Assembly (NCBI RefSeq): GCF_037975245.1 | Contig: NC_092578.1 | Coordinates: 12,380,321 to 12,444,320 of the forward strand | From: Apostichopus japonicus | Taxonomy: Eukaryota; Echinodermata; Holothuroidea; Aspidochirotida; Stichopodidae | DNA length: 64,000 bases | Direction: 5' to 3' | Part shown: positions 12,701 through 27,700 of the stretch, one piece after another | How the letters are laid out: every line of letters starts with the position of its first letter | How positions within the stretch are numbered: position 1 is the first letter of the stretch | The notes under the pieces: generated by a model | Database searches by the model: none | What the model saw: the letters and a program-made list of their open reading frames with translations, nothing else | Told to the model about the DNA's origin: nothing | Program-made: the position numbers and the translations under genes

Positions 12701-15700
12701 TACAGTAAACTTTGAAGAAAATTTTGTGGAAGGTTTTACTCAACACCCTTCCTCCTTTAAGTTCACAACAATATTGCACATGTATCACAAACCTTGAGAA
12801 TGCTTATTTTGGAGAAATCCCTCTCAGCAAAATAAGCATGAGTGACGAGCTGTAGTTTGACATGAATTAAACCAAACAGAGGCTGTAAAAACAAGAAGAG
12901 ACATAAAAATAACATCAATCATACAAGCAATAGTGCATACTGTAATGAAGAAGGTCTCAGAAATGATTTATTTTTCATGTCTGGTTCCTGCTATCTCTTC
13001 AGTTTTAGTACTAGTACAATACAATTAAGGTACCATCTGTAGTTCAAGGATGAATCTTAAAGAAGCCAGATGCATAAGGAGAAAAATTCTGATATGTTTT
13101 CTTGTAGCTGTTTCTTGAGTTCAGAACACTAATCTATGAAATGAAACTGATTGTAAGTCTTCTGACACTGAGGTGGTGAATCTTAATAATGTTCATACTA
13201 TTGATCTTAGCACACAGGGCAATTTAAACACTTGTGAAAATTATTAATTTCAACTCCCCTCACCCTCTCCAAATCTCTACCCTAAGTCAGAGTTCCTAGA
13301 TATCACAGATGGGAACACTCGAACCGAATAATATATTTACTGCGCTTCTTTCCTAGCTGATAATACAATAGTAGACTATTAAACACAGGTTCATGTTCAT
13401 CCTTTAATTTTCCCTCCTTCCTTTATTCTATTCTCAGTCATGTCATGATAAATTTTACCTTGCAGACAATGTCAGGTGTTCTATATCTGGATGCATACTA
13501 GAAGTAAACTTTCAACAACGTTTTACTTTGTACCATCCTTTCGGCTATTTCTTTAATGATTAACTTTATGTTCAACTTGAATAATTCCCAAAATGCATCA
13601 CTGTTACTGAACAATTCATTTTGATGATATCATCATGATAAGCAAGTGTCAGGAAGTGATTTATTTACTTTTACACGGACAGTACACAACCAGTAGCAGG
13701 ATATGAAACGGCTTCCATTTCCTAATTACATTTACCAGACATCATGGTCCTTGGCGAGTGTCACGGTGTGCCTAGTAACCAATATTGGCAGTGACTTTAG
13801 ATGGTATCTCTGTGCACGAAACAGCTCTGTAAACTGTCAAGTGGGAGTACACATTACCATACTCTAATAGCCAGGCTTCACCAAGCTCTTAGACTAGTAC
13901 ACTTTGCATCAAATACAGCTAGTCACTGACATGACATTGCAAAAATCAAAATTTGTAAACACATCATATATAAAATGCTAAACATCCTAATCAAGATCTG
14001 TACATTTGTATTGCTTAGCACTTACTGCACCTGTCTTGCACTACTACACTCTAACTCCACTATACCTACAGGACCCTGCTGTACGGAACCCCATAGCATC
14101 TTAAAAATGGACTTAAAACCCCTGCATATATCAGGTGTTGATGTTAAGGTGGTATAAACCTATTAGAGTCTACATTAATCCGTCCCAAGTGTTCTCATTC
14201 AGGAAAAGTGCAGCAGGAGAACCTCTTTATTGATATTTTATCAATCAGGATCTGTGGCTTGGATGTTGAAGTGCATGAATGGAAATAAATGTGGTGCAAA
14301 AAACTGGGTCAATTGAGGCAATTTTAGACCCTTTCAGGCCTCCCAGGAGCAGTGTGCGAAAATTGTTTGCTACTGAGTAAAGTGGTTTGTTCACAAGTGA
14401 TGAAAACTTCAGGCTCTCGTAGCGAAAAATCCTCATGTTCATGATACAGGAAATTGATGGTGTCATGAAAGGCCAACTTGTCAGCTATCCAGTGATGGGT
14501 AGTGTTTAGCTAGTGAGAACTTCTATCTAGACTTGGAGAAGACATTACTTTTATGATTTAGTGTGTTAATCAATGGGACATTTAATAGCCATATGCTACC
14601 TTGAGACTTGGCAAGGTGTCTACATCCATGTAACCATGGGAGTATTTACTGTTCATTGTGTCCATCAAGGACAGTGTTTGCTATTAATTTTCTATAGTTT
14701 TATGTTTCACAAAATTTCCCAGAAATTGTAAGTTTTACTTTCCTTTCTCTGGCTCTTTTGAATGACTTTGACCAAATGATACATGCAACTGCTTTTTTTT
14801 ATAATCGCCCTTTCTTAATGGCACTTAATGGGCTTTTGTGATATACAAGCACAAAACAAAAGATTGCATGCACCAAAGACTGTTAATATGCGTAGATTTA
14901 TAGTCACGGTCGTCAAATAGCGAGTACTTTCAAAAATATTTGTTGAGGCCTGAAAACCTTCACAACATGCATTCTCATGGTAGAATCATGGATACTTTTC
15001 ATACATGATATATGGATTTGCCATATTGGGTAAAAGAATCCTATTGCTTGTGAGGTCAAATCTCCTATAGGTCACCAGAGGTCAAATTCTGAAAAACCTT
15101 TTACATATGTAACGATGGAAATCGTGGATACCTCTAATACTTGGTGTGGATTCATAACATTGAGTACAAGACCCCTATTTTTTTTTAGATGGAGGTGTGT
15201 ATAGCCACGCACAGTAGACTGACCTGTGTTTAACATGCCATAGTGTTAATGTAACAGCTAGTTGTGGTTATACTAACAAGCAGAAGTCTAGTGCATTGAA
15301 GTCATCGAAACCTCAATGCATTTTGCATTCTGGTTTTAATAGCACTAATGGGCTTTTGTGATATACAAGCACAAAACAAAAGATTGCATGCACCAAAGAC
15401 TGTTAATATGCTTCACAGTAAAGTTCTGTGGTGCATGACAGTTCATTTAACAATCTTGTCACAACTATGCTGTGAATACAACTGAAATAGACAAGCCAGA
15501 ATAGAAAGCACACCAGACAATAGTATCTACCATAAATACACAACTCTTTCATCAAAATGAGCACTACCAACCACACATGTTGGCAAAGTGTGGCCCACAG
15601 GCAAATCCTATGTGGTCTGTGAGGATTTCAAGACCTACTAATGCAGCTTGGCAAACCTTATGGCAATAACAAAACATGAAAACATATATGAATACTTCAG

Positions 15701-18700
15701 GGTGTTTGTACACACGGACCTACAGGGTCATAACCTCCAGTGAAAAGCACTTGTGAGAAAGAAATGGAGGAAGTCAAGGAAGTCAACACAGCGAAACTCT
15801 AGAACTTAGATACACCAAAGGAAGCTAGAAGTATTTTGAATTTCAAAACAAAATGTTTTATCATGGTGGTCTTTGGCGGGGCCAGCACTACAACATAGTA
15901 ATCATTTAAACAAACAAGGATATCCTATCCTTGAAAATATCATTCCCACTTCAAGGAAATCAAACTAAGTAGCAGCCCAAGAAAGGATGACTCATAAAAG
16001 CAATGGTTGGAAAAGACTTACTATCGCCCGCAATTCATCCACATCAACTGAGCATTAGTTTATATACAGTTATAGGGTACAGCCCAGCAGTTGTTTTTTG
16101 TTTTGTTCTATTACTGTGCAGGATCACCACAGTTTCATTAACACAGTTTGAACTCTATTTCGATAAATCTTAATGAACAACAACTGTTTTACATGTAATG
16201 AGCAGGGCCAATTTTGAGCAGTTGTCTGACCTTCAAAGAGGACCAAATTTCAGTGGCTAAAGAGTTGTTTACATCAAATTCAGGTTGCATTATACTTAGA
16301 GACTCCCCAATAATATATTTGGCATCATCCTTCATCACTTTGGAGATACTGAAATTGAACAACCAGGAAGCCAAAAGGCTTATTGTTTCAAATTGACTCT
16401 TTTTCTTCCTGGTGAAGTCACTGTGTTTACACTGAGATATAGAATGTTTAAGATCCATGGGCATTGAACCATGGGCATTGAACCATGAATCACAGCATGA
16501 GTCATCTAAGTTTTATCTCTGGGATATCATGTTCACAAGGCTTCCACAGTTTGACATCTGATCTCCACCATTTTTCAAAAGGGTTTTTGTACCCTCCACA
16601 GGTCTTCATTAATAATTTAATAATAGTGGATCAAATGGATTGATGACATGTTAACATGGCCATAAATCAGCTTCTTGCATTCAAGTTTGGGCATTACATG
16701 CCATATATCTAGATCCTGACATGTTTTCCTGCTTGATTGTTCTAGTTTACAAGGTTTTCACTATTTGACCTCTGGTGACCTCAAATGACCTTTGACGTCC
16801 ACCAAACACAATATGGTTCTTCTACTCAATATGGGGCACTGACACACTAAGTATGATATTCAACAACGTTTCTCTTCTTAAGATATCGTGTTCACAAGCG
16901 GCGTAACACATATACACACACACGCATGCCATCACCATCTCATAAGATTCCTTTTGCCTTCGACAAGGAATTAAATATAGTGGTAGGCCTATATTACAAC
17001 TGAAGGGGAGTTTTACAGGTCCACAGTAGGTGTTCTATTAACCAAACCTACACATCACTCCTGCTTGTTGACATAGTGGTCGTTCTTTCTATATAATTAC
17101 ATATTTTCGAACCAATGGACAACAGAAACAAGAGCCCAACAGAACACTATGATTCCTTGCTTAGTGGAGTACTAAAGTATTGTATGTCATCACCCAATAT
17201 CATAATATTTATGCAAACATGTACCAGCTATTAACCAACACTGTATTCCAAGTTGGATAGAATCTGAATTAAGTTTGAGGAGTTATTCAAATTTAAAATT
17301 TCGGCCCTTCCCAAAAACATTTGGCCGATAAAAGTTTACGCCTAAATGGTCCCGAACATATTTGGCCTACACTAAGTGGATCAAAATATATTTGCCTCCC
17401 AAACATATTGGGCACTACAAATTTGGGGCCAAAGAATGTGTCCAAAAATGGTGGAAATAAAATTTATGCCCACCCAGCCCAAAAAAGGGCCTGGAATTTG
17501 AGGTTTTGACGGTCCCTACAAAAATCAGGCCTACATGCACCAGCTATTAACCACCAACTGCATACCAAGTTTGGCTACAATCTGACTTAAGGTTGCAGTT
17601 ATTGCAATGTAAAGATTTGACATTTGACCCCATAACCTCATTAATATTCATAATATCACTGCCCAAAATGATAGGGGCTCATCTTCTCGCTATAACATAT
17701 CTACATAGCAAGTATGACAAATATCCATTACACTCCATTGTTGAGTTAAATATTGTGGACCCAAGCAAGTGTTACAGATGCTCACACAAACACTCATCCA
17801 TATGCAAACATACACATGCCAACCTGTCTGCATAGGTTCCTCTTCTTCCAGCAAGACACCAAAACAAGCTCTGACAAGTGGCCCTGATGAGTGGCTTTAG
17901 TCATATGCAAGCACAAGCAACACTGATTAAAATTAAATACTGGTATTAATTATTAACTCAAATGTGTCTTTATGGGATACAGTCGGCTGATGAGTTTTTT
18001 TATTTATTTTATTCAGATAGAGGGTGAAGCTGCCTTTTAGTTTCAACACAGAAACCTGTCTTGAACACATAGTTGATCGATAAAAGACTTCTTGATTGAT
18101 AAACTGGTACCAATGATAGAGCATTTAACCTACAAATAACAGCCAGGCACACAGCCTGTCCAATAGATATGTATGATGCCATTTAGCAATGCCACCATGG
18201 AATGGTATATTATATATACCAGAAATGGGGAATGGGGAGAGGAGAAGACTTCCTTGTGTACAAAAGGTTAATTACTCTCAATATTAACTAGAAGGGCCCC
18301 ACATTGCCAGAAAAAAAAAAATCAAAACAGGATCCTTTCTTTATTCCAGATCAACACTATTGTTTATTCGCTGAATCACTCTGATGAATCCTGGCTGTTA
18401 AATATGTTCATTAAAGATGACATAGTGTAGGTCCAATAGCCTAGTTTAGCCTTAGAATATGTCGAGTGCTTTCTTCTATTTCTGCTGACACATTCTGAGG
18501 GACACGGAAGCCCCCCCCCGTGACATGTTGCAAGCCTTTCTTTTCCTAAAGAAAATAAATCTAAAAGCAAGGAACTGAACGACACAATAAATTAAGTTCC
18601 GTAACAAAACATGTGTGATCATTATCTTATAAGATAATTTCGGTTCAAATCATTTCGACCAACTGACTTTCAGTTTCGGAACCACTGTATCAAAGAAAAC

Positions 18701-21700
18701 TTGTGGGCGATTGCTGGGAATAGTTTGGTGAAAGAATCATTTTACTTTTAGTCTTACTTTCAATGTATTTTCACGCTTTTTGTGAGTTTAACTTGGGCAG
18801 TTAAAAAGGTTGCTATATTTCACAAAATGTCAATCTCATGATCCAGTGACTAGATTCATTCATAACTTGACAGAAAATGGCTTCTCACCAAAAGAAATGA
18901 CAATTTCCACTCAAAGGAAAGGACGCAGGGTGCTTTACTTTTGAGCCTCTCCCCTTTATAAGATCATCTCGACAAAGGACAAGGAAATGTTTACCTTTCC
19001 TCTGCTTTTCTATCTCAAAAACACAGTTGCATTTTAAAAGGGGACTTTGGGCCAACTCTTAGTCATACTGTAGATGTCATAGTTCAAGACGACTGGAAAT
19101 ATACTGCCTGTAATGCTAAAATGCTGGAATTCTCTGCTAAGACTTAATTGATGATGACCTTGGCATCTGGGCATTCCATTGCTTTACAAACATCTAGACA
19201 AAAACACATTATTTTACCTTCATATGTACAACAGGGTAAACTTGGATCACATTCAACACCAATTGCATTGTAGACATGTTATTTGAGGCTGTAAAGTCTC
19301 ATGTTTGCCTATAAAGTTTTATGGTACACCTGAGGAACGGACTAAACAATCTGTCTGTTAGAACTAGTCCAGACACCTTATTTTATGAACCTCACTTGTT
19401 TCAAAAAGCCTCATTTCTCAAAATTAAGAGTGATGTAGTAGTGTAACCTGGACTGATAGCAATAGTTTCAACAATTCTTCAACAGATCAAAATCTACAAA
19501 TCTACAGTCATTTGTACTGGCCCTGGGAGCTACATCTGGGGGAGCTGGTAGGGGGTTTGGCCACACCACATATATTTAATATTGATACAGTCCAGGAATG
19601 GTCGGTTTTCTGAGAGAGGCAGACCAGGTGAGATACCACTTTCAACATCAGCATGGAATCATGTTTCTTGTATATAACTCTTTCTTAAATGTTAACTCCT
19701 TCTTTGAGAGTTGACAAAATTCTTACCAATTTGCTAAGAACAACAACACTCTTCTGCACGGTACATCTGGTGACCTCTGAACTCTTCCGTATCAAGTCCT
19801 GGAAAAAAAGAAGAGTATGTGGAACCTTGAATAATCTAAAAAATGATCAGAACAGCTTAATCTCTTGACATATTAGATTTGTAGACTGGGAAATGGGGCT
19901 GGAGAAGGGGAATGGTGTCAGAGGGGATGAGGCAGTAGAAGGAGAATGGGGTAAGAGGGGAATGAGGTTGGAGAAGGGGCATGGGGATCAGAGGGATGCA
20001 GATGGAGAAGGGGCCTGAGGTCAGAGGGGGATGAGGCAGGAGAAGGGGACTGGGGTCAGAGGGGGATGAGACTGAGAGAGGGGGTCAGAGGGAGATGAGA
20101 CTGGGGAATGGGGTCAGAGGGGGATGAGGCTGTAGAATGGGCATGGGGTCAGAGGGGGATGGGGTCAGAGGGGAATGAGGCTGGAGAAGAGCTTAATTGA
20201 ATTGTATCTCTGATGCTCTCACCTATCTCTATATATATATCTCTATATATATATAGACACACCATATAACTGAAAGCCACTAGAGAGATCCAACTTTGTG
20301 TGTACATGCCTTTGCTGTAAATGATGGCTACTGTACTACTATGCAAATAAAATGTGTCTACTAAAGTTACTGATACAGTAACAAGCAATTGAGGGACAAG
20401 TTTGTTTGATTGTTCAATGTTGTGTTACTTCCCTTTTTATAGACAAAATTTAACCAGTTTTATAGGTATTACAAATTTCTTGGTTTTGTTAAAAGGGTTA
20501 GTTTCCCAGGGTTTCAAAGAGGAATTCTTTGATAATTTCAACTAGTAATTCCATAGAAAAATTTCAATTGCAATGTTCAAATCATGATTAATCAACAAAG
20601 TTATTTAGACAGGACAAAAGGTTAGAAAAGGTTCTAATTCAATTCTGCAAATTTGGTAATTTTAGTTCATCAGCAACATTTTCCTCCAATTGCAGTTAAA
20701 ACACCTCACGAATGAAAGGGAAATTTGACACAATTTAAAAAGTACTCTGGATGTTCATTCTTTTCTATGATGCCCTTGGTTTCCTTTTAAGAGAGCTGCC
20801 ATTTGGCAATGCTACCTCAATGTGATGGCTGTATAAATTACACTAATAGTCAAATACATAGCATCGATCTACAATATCATGAAACAAGGGAAATATCCAT
20901 ACCTGCATATGCTTACTGATATTACTAATACAGTAACCAGCAAGAAAGAGCTGATCTATATGCAATATGTAAAAAAAATTATATAGTGCAATTTAAACTT
21001 TCACGAGTGCGCAATCAGAATGCAGAGAGACAATATACTGTACTTGTCCAATCATAACAAAGATCTTCAACATTCATTAACTCCCTTTGGCCCATAGTAA
21101 TAATTCCAAAAGAACTACTTGAAATTGTCAGTTTTGAAATGTGGATTTAAAGATGGTTTTAGTGTAGTAACTAAAATTTTTGATGATTGACTGTACTTCA
21201 AGCATTTGGTAATAAGTGCTGAGTCATTCATAATCATGATATTATACAGTATTAATTGTACTGGTATCCCTAACCACTGTCATCAAGACTGCATGTATTT
21301 ATGATATACTGATATTGCATATAACAATATAATATAAATATTAAAATACTGAGCATACAAGGATAAAGATATTGGCTAAGTGAGAAAGTTTGACAATTTC
21401 AATTTTATCTCAAACTCTGAACCAATACACAATTTACACAATTGTTTCACACAATTTACCAATATATTTACTTTTCACAACTTACAAGTAAGTCAGATTT
21501 TGTGATATATGTATGAAGGTGCTATTGTTCACACCAGCAGCCTACATACAACAATGCCAATGTTTACAGTATGCACCAGGCTAACAGTTTTAAAGTTAAA
21601 GGACTTCCCCCACAGTACATCACTGTTCACTAACCAATTTACCATGCTGCTACTTTGAACTTTGTGGAAGCCTGTCATATTTCAAAAAGTATGCTGACAT

Positions 21701-24700
21701 CTGTTTATGTTAAGTACATATCCATTGGCTAATTATCTGTCACGCTTTTCCCCGCACCCCTTCATCATTCTGTATTTGACTGGTCACGCATAGCAGAGTT
21801 CATTGTCCCCCGCACCCCTTCGATACTCATCATTCTGTTTTTTCTTTTACAAAATTTTAAAATGCTAAACTTTGGTAGCAATAGAGATGAACTATACCCT
21901 CCATAAACAAAAGTCTCTCCTGAAACAATGAACAATGCACTAAATGCAAATACTACACAACGTAGCAGTGCTATAAATAGTAACAGGGAGAAATGAGAAA
22001 GTGACACTGTACGGTACCATTCACCATTTTAGTAAATGACTGGTAACTTTACCTACCTGTATATTATTACCAGTTATTATGTACGGCAAGCGAGCAAAGA
22101 GTTTCACATTAAACAGCAGGTATTCAGTAAGTCTCACTATTCCAAGAAAGCAGTCATCAGTCACACTAATAAAGTGATACTGCAATTAAAATATAATGTA
22201 TTCAACTTAAAAGTTTCCTATAGGGGGTCAAAAAATACAAAACCGTACAGATCTGATTTGAAGTTCCTAAAGTGAGCTACTGTACCATTTTCACAATTAA
22301 CATACAGTGGTGTGGCTTGTGTCTTTTCTATCCCGTACATGAGATGTTGAAGTTGTGTGTTGAGGCAGACTTGGGGTTACTGGGGCAGACTTAGGGTTAC
22401 TTAGGCAGACTTGGGGTTACTTAGACAGACTTGGGGCTACTTACACAGACCTGGGGTTACTTAGGAAGACTTGGAGTTACTGGGGCAGACTTGGGGTTAC
22501 TTAGGCCGACTTGGGGTTACTTAAGCAGACTTAGAGTTACTAGGGCATACTTGGGGGTACTTAGGCAGACTTGGGGCTACTTAGGCCAACTTGGGGCTAC
22601 TTACACAGACTTGGAGTTACTAGGGCAGACTTGGGGCTACGTACACAGACTTGGGGTTACTTAGGCAGACTTGGAGTTACTAGGGCAGACTTGGGGCTAC
22701 TTAGGCAGACTTGGGGTTACTTAGGCAGACTTGGAGTTACTAGGGCAGACTTGGAGTTACTAGGGCAGACTTGGGGCTACTTACACAGACTTGGGGTTAC
22801 TTACAGTAGGCAGACTTGGAGTTACTAGGGCAGACTTGGGGCTACTGAGGCAGACTTGGGGCTACTTAGGCAGACTTGGGGTTACTAGGGCAGACTTGGG
22901 GCTACTTACACAGACTTGGGGCTACTTACACAGACTTGGGTTTACTAGGGCAGACTTGGGGGTACTTAGGCAGACTTGGGGTCACTTAGGCAGACTTGGA
23001 GTTACTAGGGCAGACTTGGGGCTACTAAGGCAGACTTGGGGCTACTTAGGCAGACTTGGAGTTACTAGGGCAGACTGGGGGCTACTTACACAGTCTTGGG
23101 GTTACTAGGGCAGACTTGGGGGTACTTAGGCAGACTCGGGGTTACTTAGGCAGACTTGGAGTTACTAGGGCAGACTTGGGGGTACTTAGGCAGACTTGGG
23201 GTTACTTAGACAGACTTGGCATTACTAGGGCAGACTTGGGGGTACTTAGGCAGACTTGGGGTTACTTAGGCAGACTTGGAGTTACTTGGGCAGACTTGGG
23301 GCTACTTAGGCAGACTTGGGGCTACTTAGGCCGACTTGGGGCTACTTACACAGACTTGGGGTTACTTAGGCAGACACTTGGAGTTACTAGGGCAGACTTG
23401 GGGCTACTGAGGCAGACTTGGGGTTACTTAGGCAGACTTGGTGCTGCTTAGGCAGTCTTGGGATTACCTAGGCAGACTTGGGGCTGCTTAGGCATACTTT
23501 GGGCTACAGTACTTACGCAGACTTGGGGTTTCTGGGGCATACTTGGGGTTACTTAGACAGACTTGGGGCTACTTACACAGACTTGGGGTTACTTAGGCAG
23601 ACTTGGAGTTACTGGGGCTGACTTGGGGTTACTTACACAGACTTGGGGCTACTTAGACAGACTTGGGGCTACTTACACAGACTTGGGGTTACTTAGGCAG
23701 ACTTGGAGTTACTAGGGCAGACTTGGGGGTACTTAGGCATACTTGGGGCTACTTAGGCAGACTTGGGGTTACTGGGGCATACTTGGGGTTACTTAGGCAG
23801 ATTTGGGGTTACTTAGGCAGACATGGGGTTACTTACACAGACTTGGGGTTACTTACACAGACTTGGAGTTACTTAGGCAGACTTGGAGTTACTGGGGCAG
23901 ACTTGGGGCTACTTAGGCAGACTTGGGGCTACTTAGGCATACTTGGGGCTACTTAGGCCGACTTGGGGTTACTGGGGCAGACTTGGGTTTACTTGGGCAG
24001 ACTTTGGGTTGCCATACTGTACCTCCACTTTTCTTTGGTTTTTTATCTTACGAGAGTGAATTAACAAAGTGAAATGTTCAAGTTGTAAGTGTAACCCTGG
24101 TGTCATGAATGCCGTGGTGGGCTGATTATTTATTGATTTCACTTGCTAGTTGTAGCAATTTGTGTGATATGTGTAAATAAGTGTAAGAGTAAACAAGCAT
24201 TCTCTGTCCCAGCTGGGTACAGGTAGGAGATTAGTTATGGTTATTTAACTTTCACATTTTTTTTGTAGATATCCATTGTTATATTCTCATCTCTCAGGAT
24301 GTACCCAGAGCCTGCAAAGGTGATGAAGCTTGAGGTTCGCTCTAGCTTTGTAGTATTTAGAAGAACAGTATACCCTGGGAAAGGGTAACAAAATAGTTTA
24401 TCCATTATCTCAGAGCTGGGGAAGGGAAGACAAATTTGTGACACAAATATTAACAAGGACTCATCCATGACCTAATTACTGATTGTATCAGTGGACAGCA
24501 TCTTGCCAGAAATAACCAATCGGATGGGGGGGGGGGGGCATAGGGGTAGTCATGTGACCAGCAGTGCAATAGCAATGATGCGATTCTGCCAAAATTCTGT
24601 CACTTTTTCCCATTGTGCTTGATTGACGCCATTTTGTCATTTTTTTATTTCATTTGTCTGAAATTTTGTCAGTGGTTTGTGTGAGTTGAGTTTTCATACA

Positions 24701-27700
24701 TGCGACATATTCTATAAATTTGAAGGTCGTTTGAGGTCAATTTCTGAAAATGAAACAAACGCTACTACTCCTAGAGCATTAACATTTGAATCGTGGTGAA
24801 CCTAAGTTGTTCAGGAAAACTATATTTGTCGTCATGTGAGGTCAAAAGCAGGGCCTTGTCTAGAGTTTTCAGTTATGATGAAATATAGGCCACAGATCAT
24901 ATGCAATGATCATGACATTTGGGTTTCAACTTTAAAGTATTCACCACCAGTATGTATTTTGGTGTGAGTATTAAAATGTCTTCCATCTTAATTTTCCAGT
25001 CATTTTGGGAAATAATGCCACTAGCTGGAGACTTGATCAAGTCAAATATTGACTTGCTTATTCAGGCTTGCAATGTAGTTTTGATGTCATTCTCCATAAA
25101 AAGGACTACTTGGCAGGTTTACAATTTGAACTTTTCTACAGTTTGTGTGTGGAATACGAGATGTGAGTATAACCTATCTTGTTAGAGCTGATTCCTATTT
25201 CTGCTCTTTAACGTTTCTCTATGGTACGTCAATTGTAAACAAGTTGCATGTCGTTCTTTTATCGCATTAGTGTAACTTTCGTGAGCAATTTGTGTTAACA
25301 CAATTCAAACGCGATATCCACAACAACTTAGCAGACTTAGCAAGGGAATAGTTTAAGTTTTTTGTTCTATTATTGCATGAATGAAACTACAAAGTGCATA
25401 CACTGTTGGTTCATTGTTTTTGCAATTGGGCACAGTTTATCCCTACTGATAATTACAATTGGATCTATTGCATAAAATATCAGTCCATTTCAGGAAATAG
25501 TCACCAGATTTCAGGAAATGTAGCAACGCAACTCTGGGAAATTCATTTCTAAAATGTCGAAACACTGGTTAAACCACTGTTGGTTCTTTGTTTCTGCAAA
25601 AGGCACAGTTTATCCCTACTGATTGGATCTATTGCAGGAAATATCAGTCCATTTCAGGAAATAGTCACCAGATTTCAGGAAATGTAGCAGCGCAATTCTG
25701 GGAAATTCATTTCTGAAATGTCGAAACACTGGTTAAACCACTGTTGGTTCTTTGTTTTTGCAATAGGGCACAGTTTATCCCTACTGATTGGATCTATTGC
25801 ATGAAATATAAGTCCATTTCAGGAAATTCATTTCTGAAATGTCAAAACACTGGTTAAACCAGTGTTTCGACATTTCCGAAATGAAAAGAAGAATAAAAAA
25901 AAGGTTCTAAGTACACTGTACCTGGTTTGATGTACAGTATACTGCAGTCCACATTGCAGCCTTAATATTATCTATCTAGATTCACACCATCTGCAGAAAT
26001 GTTATTAGTGAAAAAAAGTTTGCGTCCCAGGAGACGTAAGCTCCCGAAAAAGTTTGCGTCCCTTAAAAAAAGCTTGCGTCCCGATCGAAAAATAATTACG
26101 TTTATCATATGCCCTTCTGTTACTAATACCAGTGTAGTATCACTGCCTATACTTTGTGAATGTTATACACAATATATAGGGCAGAAATGCTCAGTGCCTT
26201 AGCTTCGCTATTTTTCAGGGGCTGCCCGGCCTGCGATTCCAACAACCAACTCTTCAAAAATCCCAGTACCTACTGTACAGTGTGCATATCTCTCGCTAAA
26301 TTCCACACAGTTCACTGTACTACTGCATGTACATGCCTGTTCGAGTTTCATTTTCAACTACACATGCGCAAATCCTTAAAATCTGATCCAACATTTATCC
26401 TGGGATCTTTGCAAGCAATCATCTATACGAAAATTACAGAAGGTCTATGTGAATAGCTTTTTACACAAGGGACGAAATAACTGGGTTCGCATAGCAATTT
26501 GCTACCCAAGAATTGCCAGTTGCTAATCAATATTACTTTTGATTAGCAAAAGATGCAGTACCTGCTAATGCTAATTGTTATTTCCAAGAATTGTCGAGCA
26601 ATTATTGCTAATCAATTCTCTAAAACTATTTCGTCCCTTGTTACACAATGTAGATTTTAAAAAACCAGTTCAATGTTCTAAAGTACAATAGTTTACACAG
26701 GAATGTTGCGCCAAAATAACATTCACTGAAGCATGTGGTTTATTGGACCGCGAAAAATTTTTGCAACAGAAACTACTGATGGTAAGAATGCACATTTTAC
26801 ATTAGCAACTATTAATACAAAAAGAGGAAACAAACTGTAAGCTGAAATATCCTGTTCAGGATCAGAGATGTTAGCTTCCCACAAAATTCATAGATTGTCT
26901 CCACTCATTAACATTTTCTGATCAAAACAATGATTCAAATATTACGTGATAGTCTCAGAAACAATGCAAGTGCCTCTTCTTTGTCAAACGGTATAAGTAC
27001 TGTATGTGAGGCCTAACGTTATGATATTGGAGTGCACACACATGATAGCCTATACCGCAAAAAGCTTCACTATCTCTACACAGGGGAAATTACTTTCGAA
27101 GTAATTGTGGATAAACAAAATACTCCTTGAGCACTACAGATGCAAGAATTTTCACAGACAATGGATGGGGACTATTAACCAATCAAATCACAGGAATTTT
27201 TGAAAGCATCAAAGCATGAAAATCTCTGTAATGGGGTGTTGTTAACCCTGTACCTCGATCGTTATGATTATATGTTTATTTTCAAACCAATTTAATGATC
27301 TGTAGGAGTAGGCAGGGTTTTTGTTAAGAAATGAAGTAGGTGGGTCAAGTTGAAAAGTAGGCGGGACTGTCTGTATGCGGACATAGGGGAGGGGTCTAAG
27401 GGGAGGGGGCCCCCTCCCCTTTGACGGAAAATTGCAATTTAAAAAGTCTCTAGATGCAAAATGGTGCAATATACAGTTGTTTGGTCAATGATATTGCCCC
27501 CTCCCAATCACCCCTTTCTTCTGTCCTATTTTTCTTTTTTTCTCCTGAATTTTTTTATTAACACTCGGGTCATGGAGCCTAGGGAGGTAGCTATGCCACT
27601 GAACCGAACTTAGCAAGGGTGTGACGCACTTGCTGCATTAAATGAAGTGCGATCATAACAAAATGATAATAGGTCTACGGTACCTACAAAGTGAGTAGGA

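Larger units (their letters stand above)
12883..19726. other. AVL9 intron 4
   Basis: A 6.8-kb intron with no supported gene. It holds a pair of identical 65-bp segments near 14.83 and 15.35 kb, and dispersed repeats at about 16.5-16.98 and 17.56-17.83 kb. A short 17-bp tandem duplication (ccatgggcattgaa) lies at 16456-16487. Confidence 0.5.

Noticed and set aside
22431-23956. Five repetitive frames (LGVTRADLGLLRQTWGY type)
   Set aside because: They are products of the 20-bp satellite, which repeats its coding pattern every 60 bp and changes frame at each insertion.
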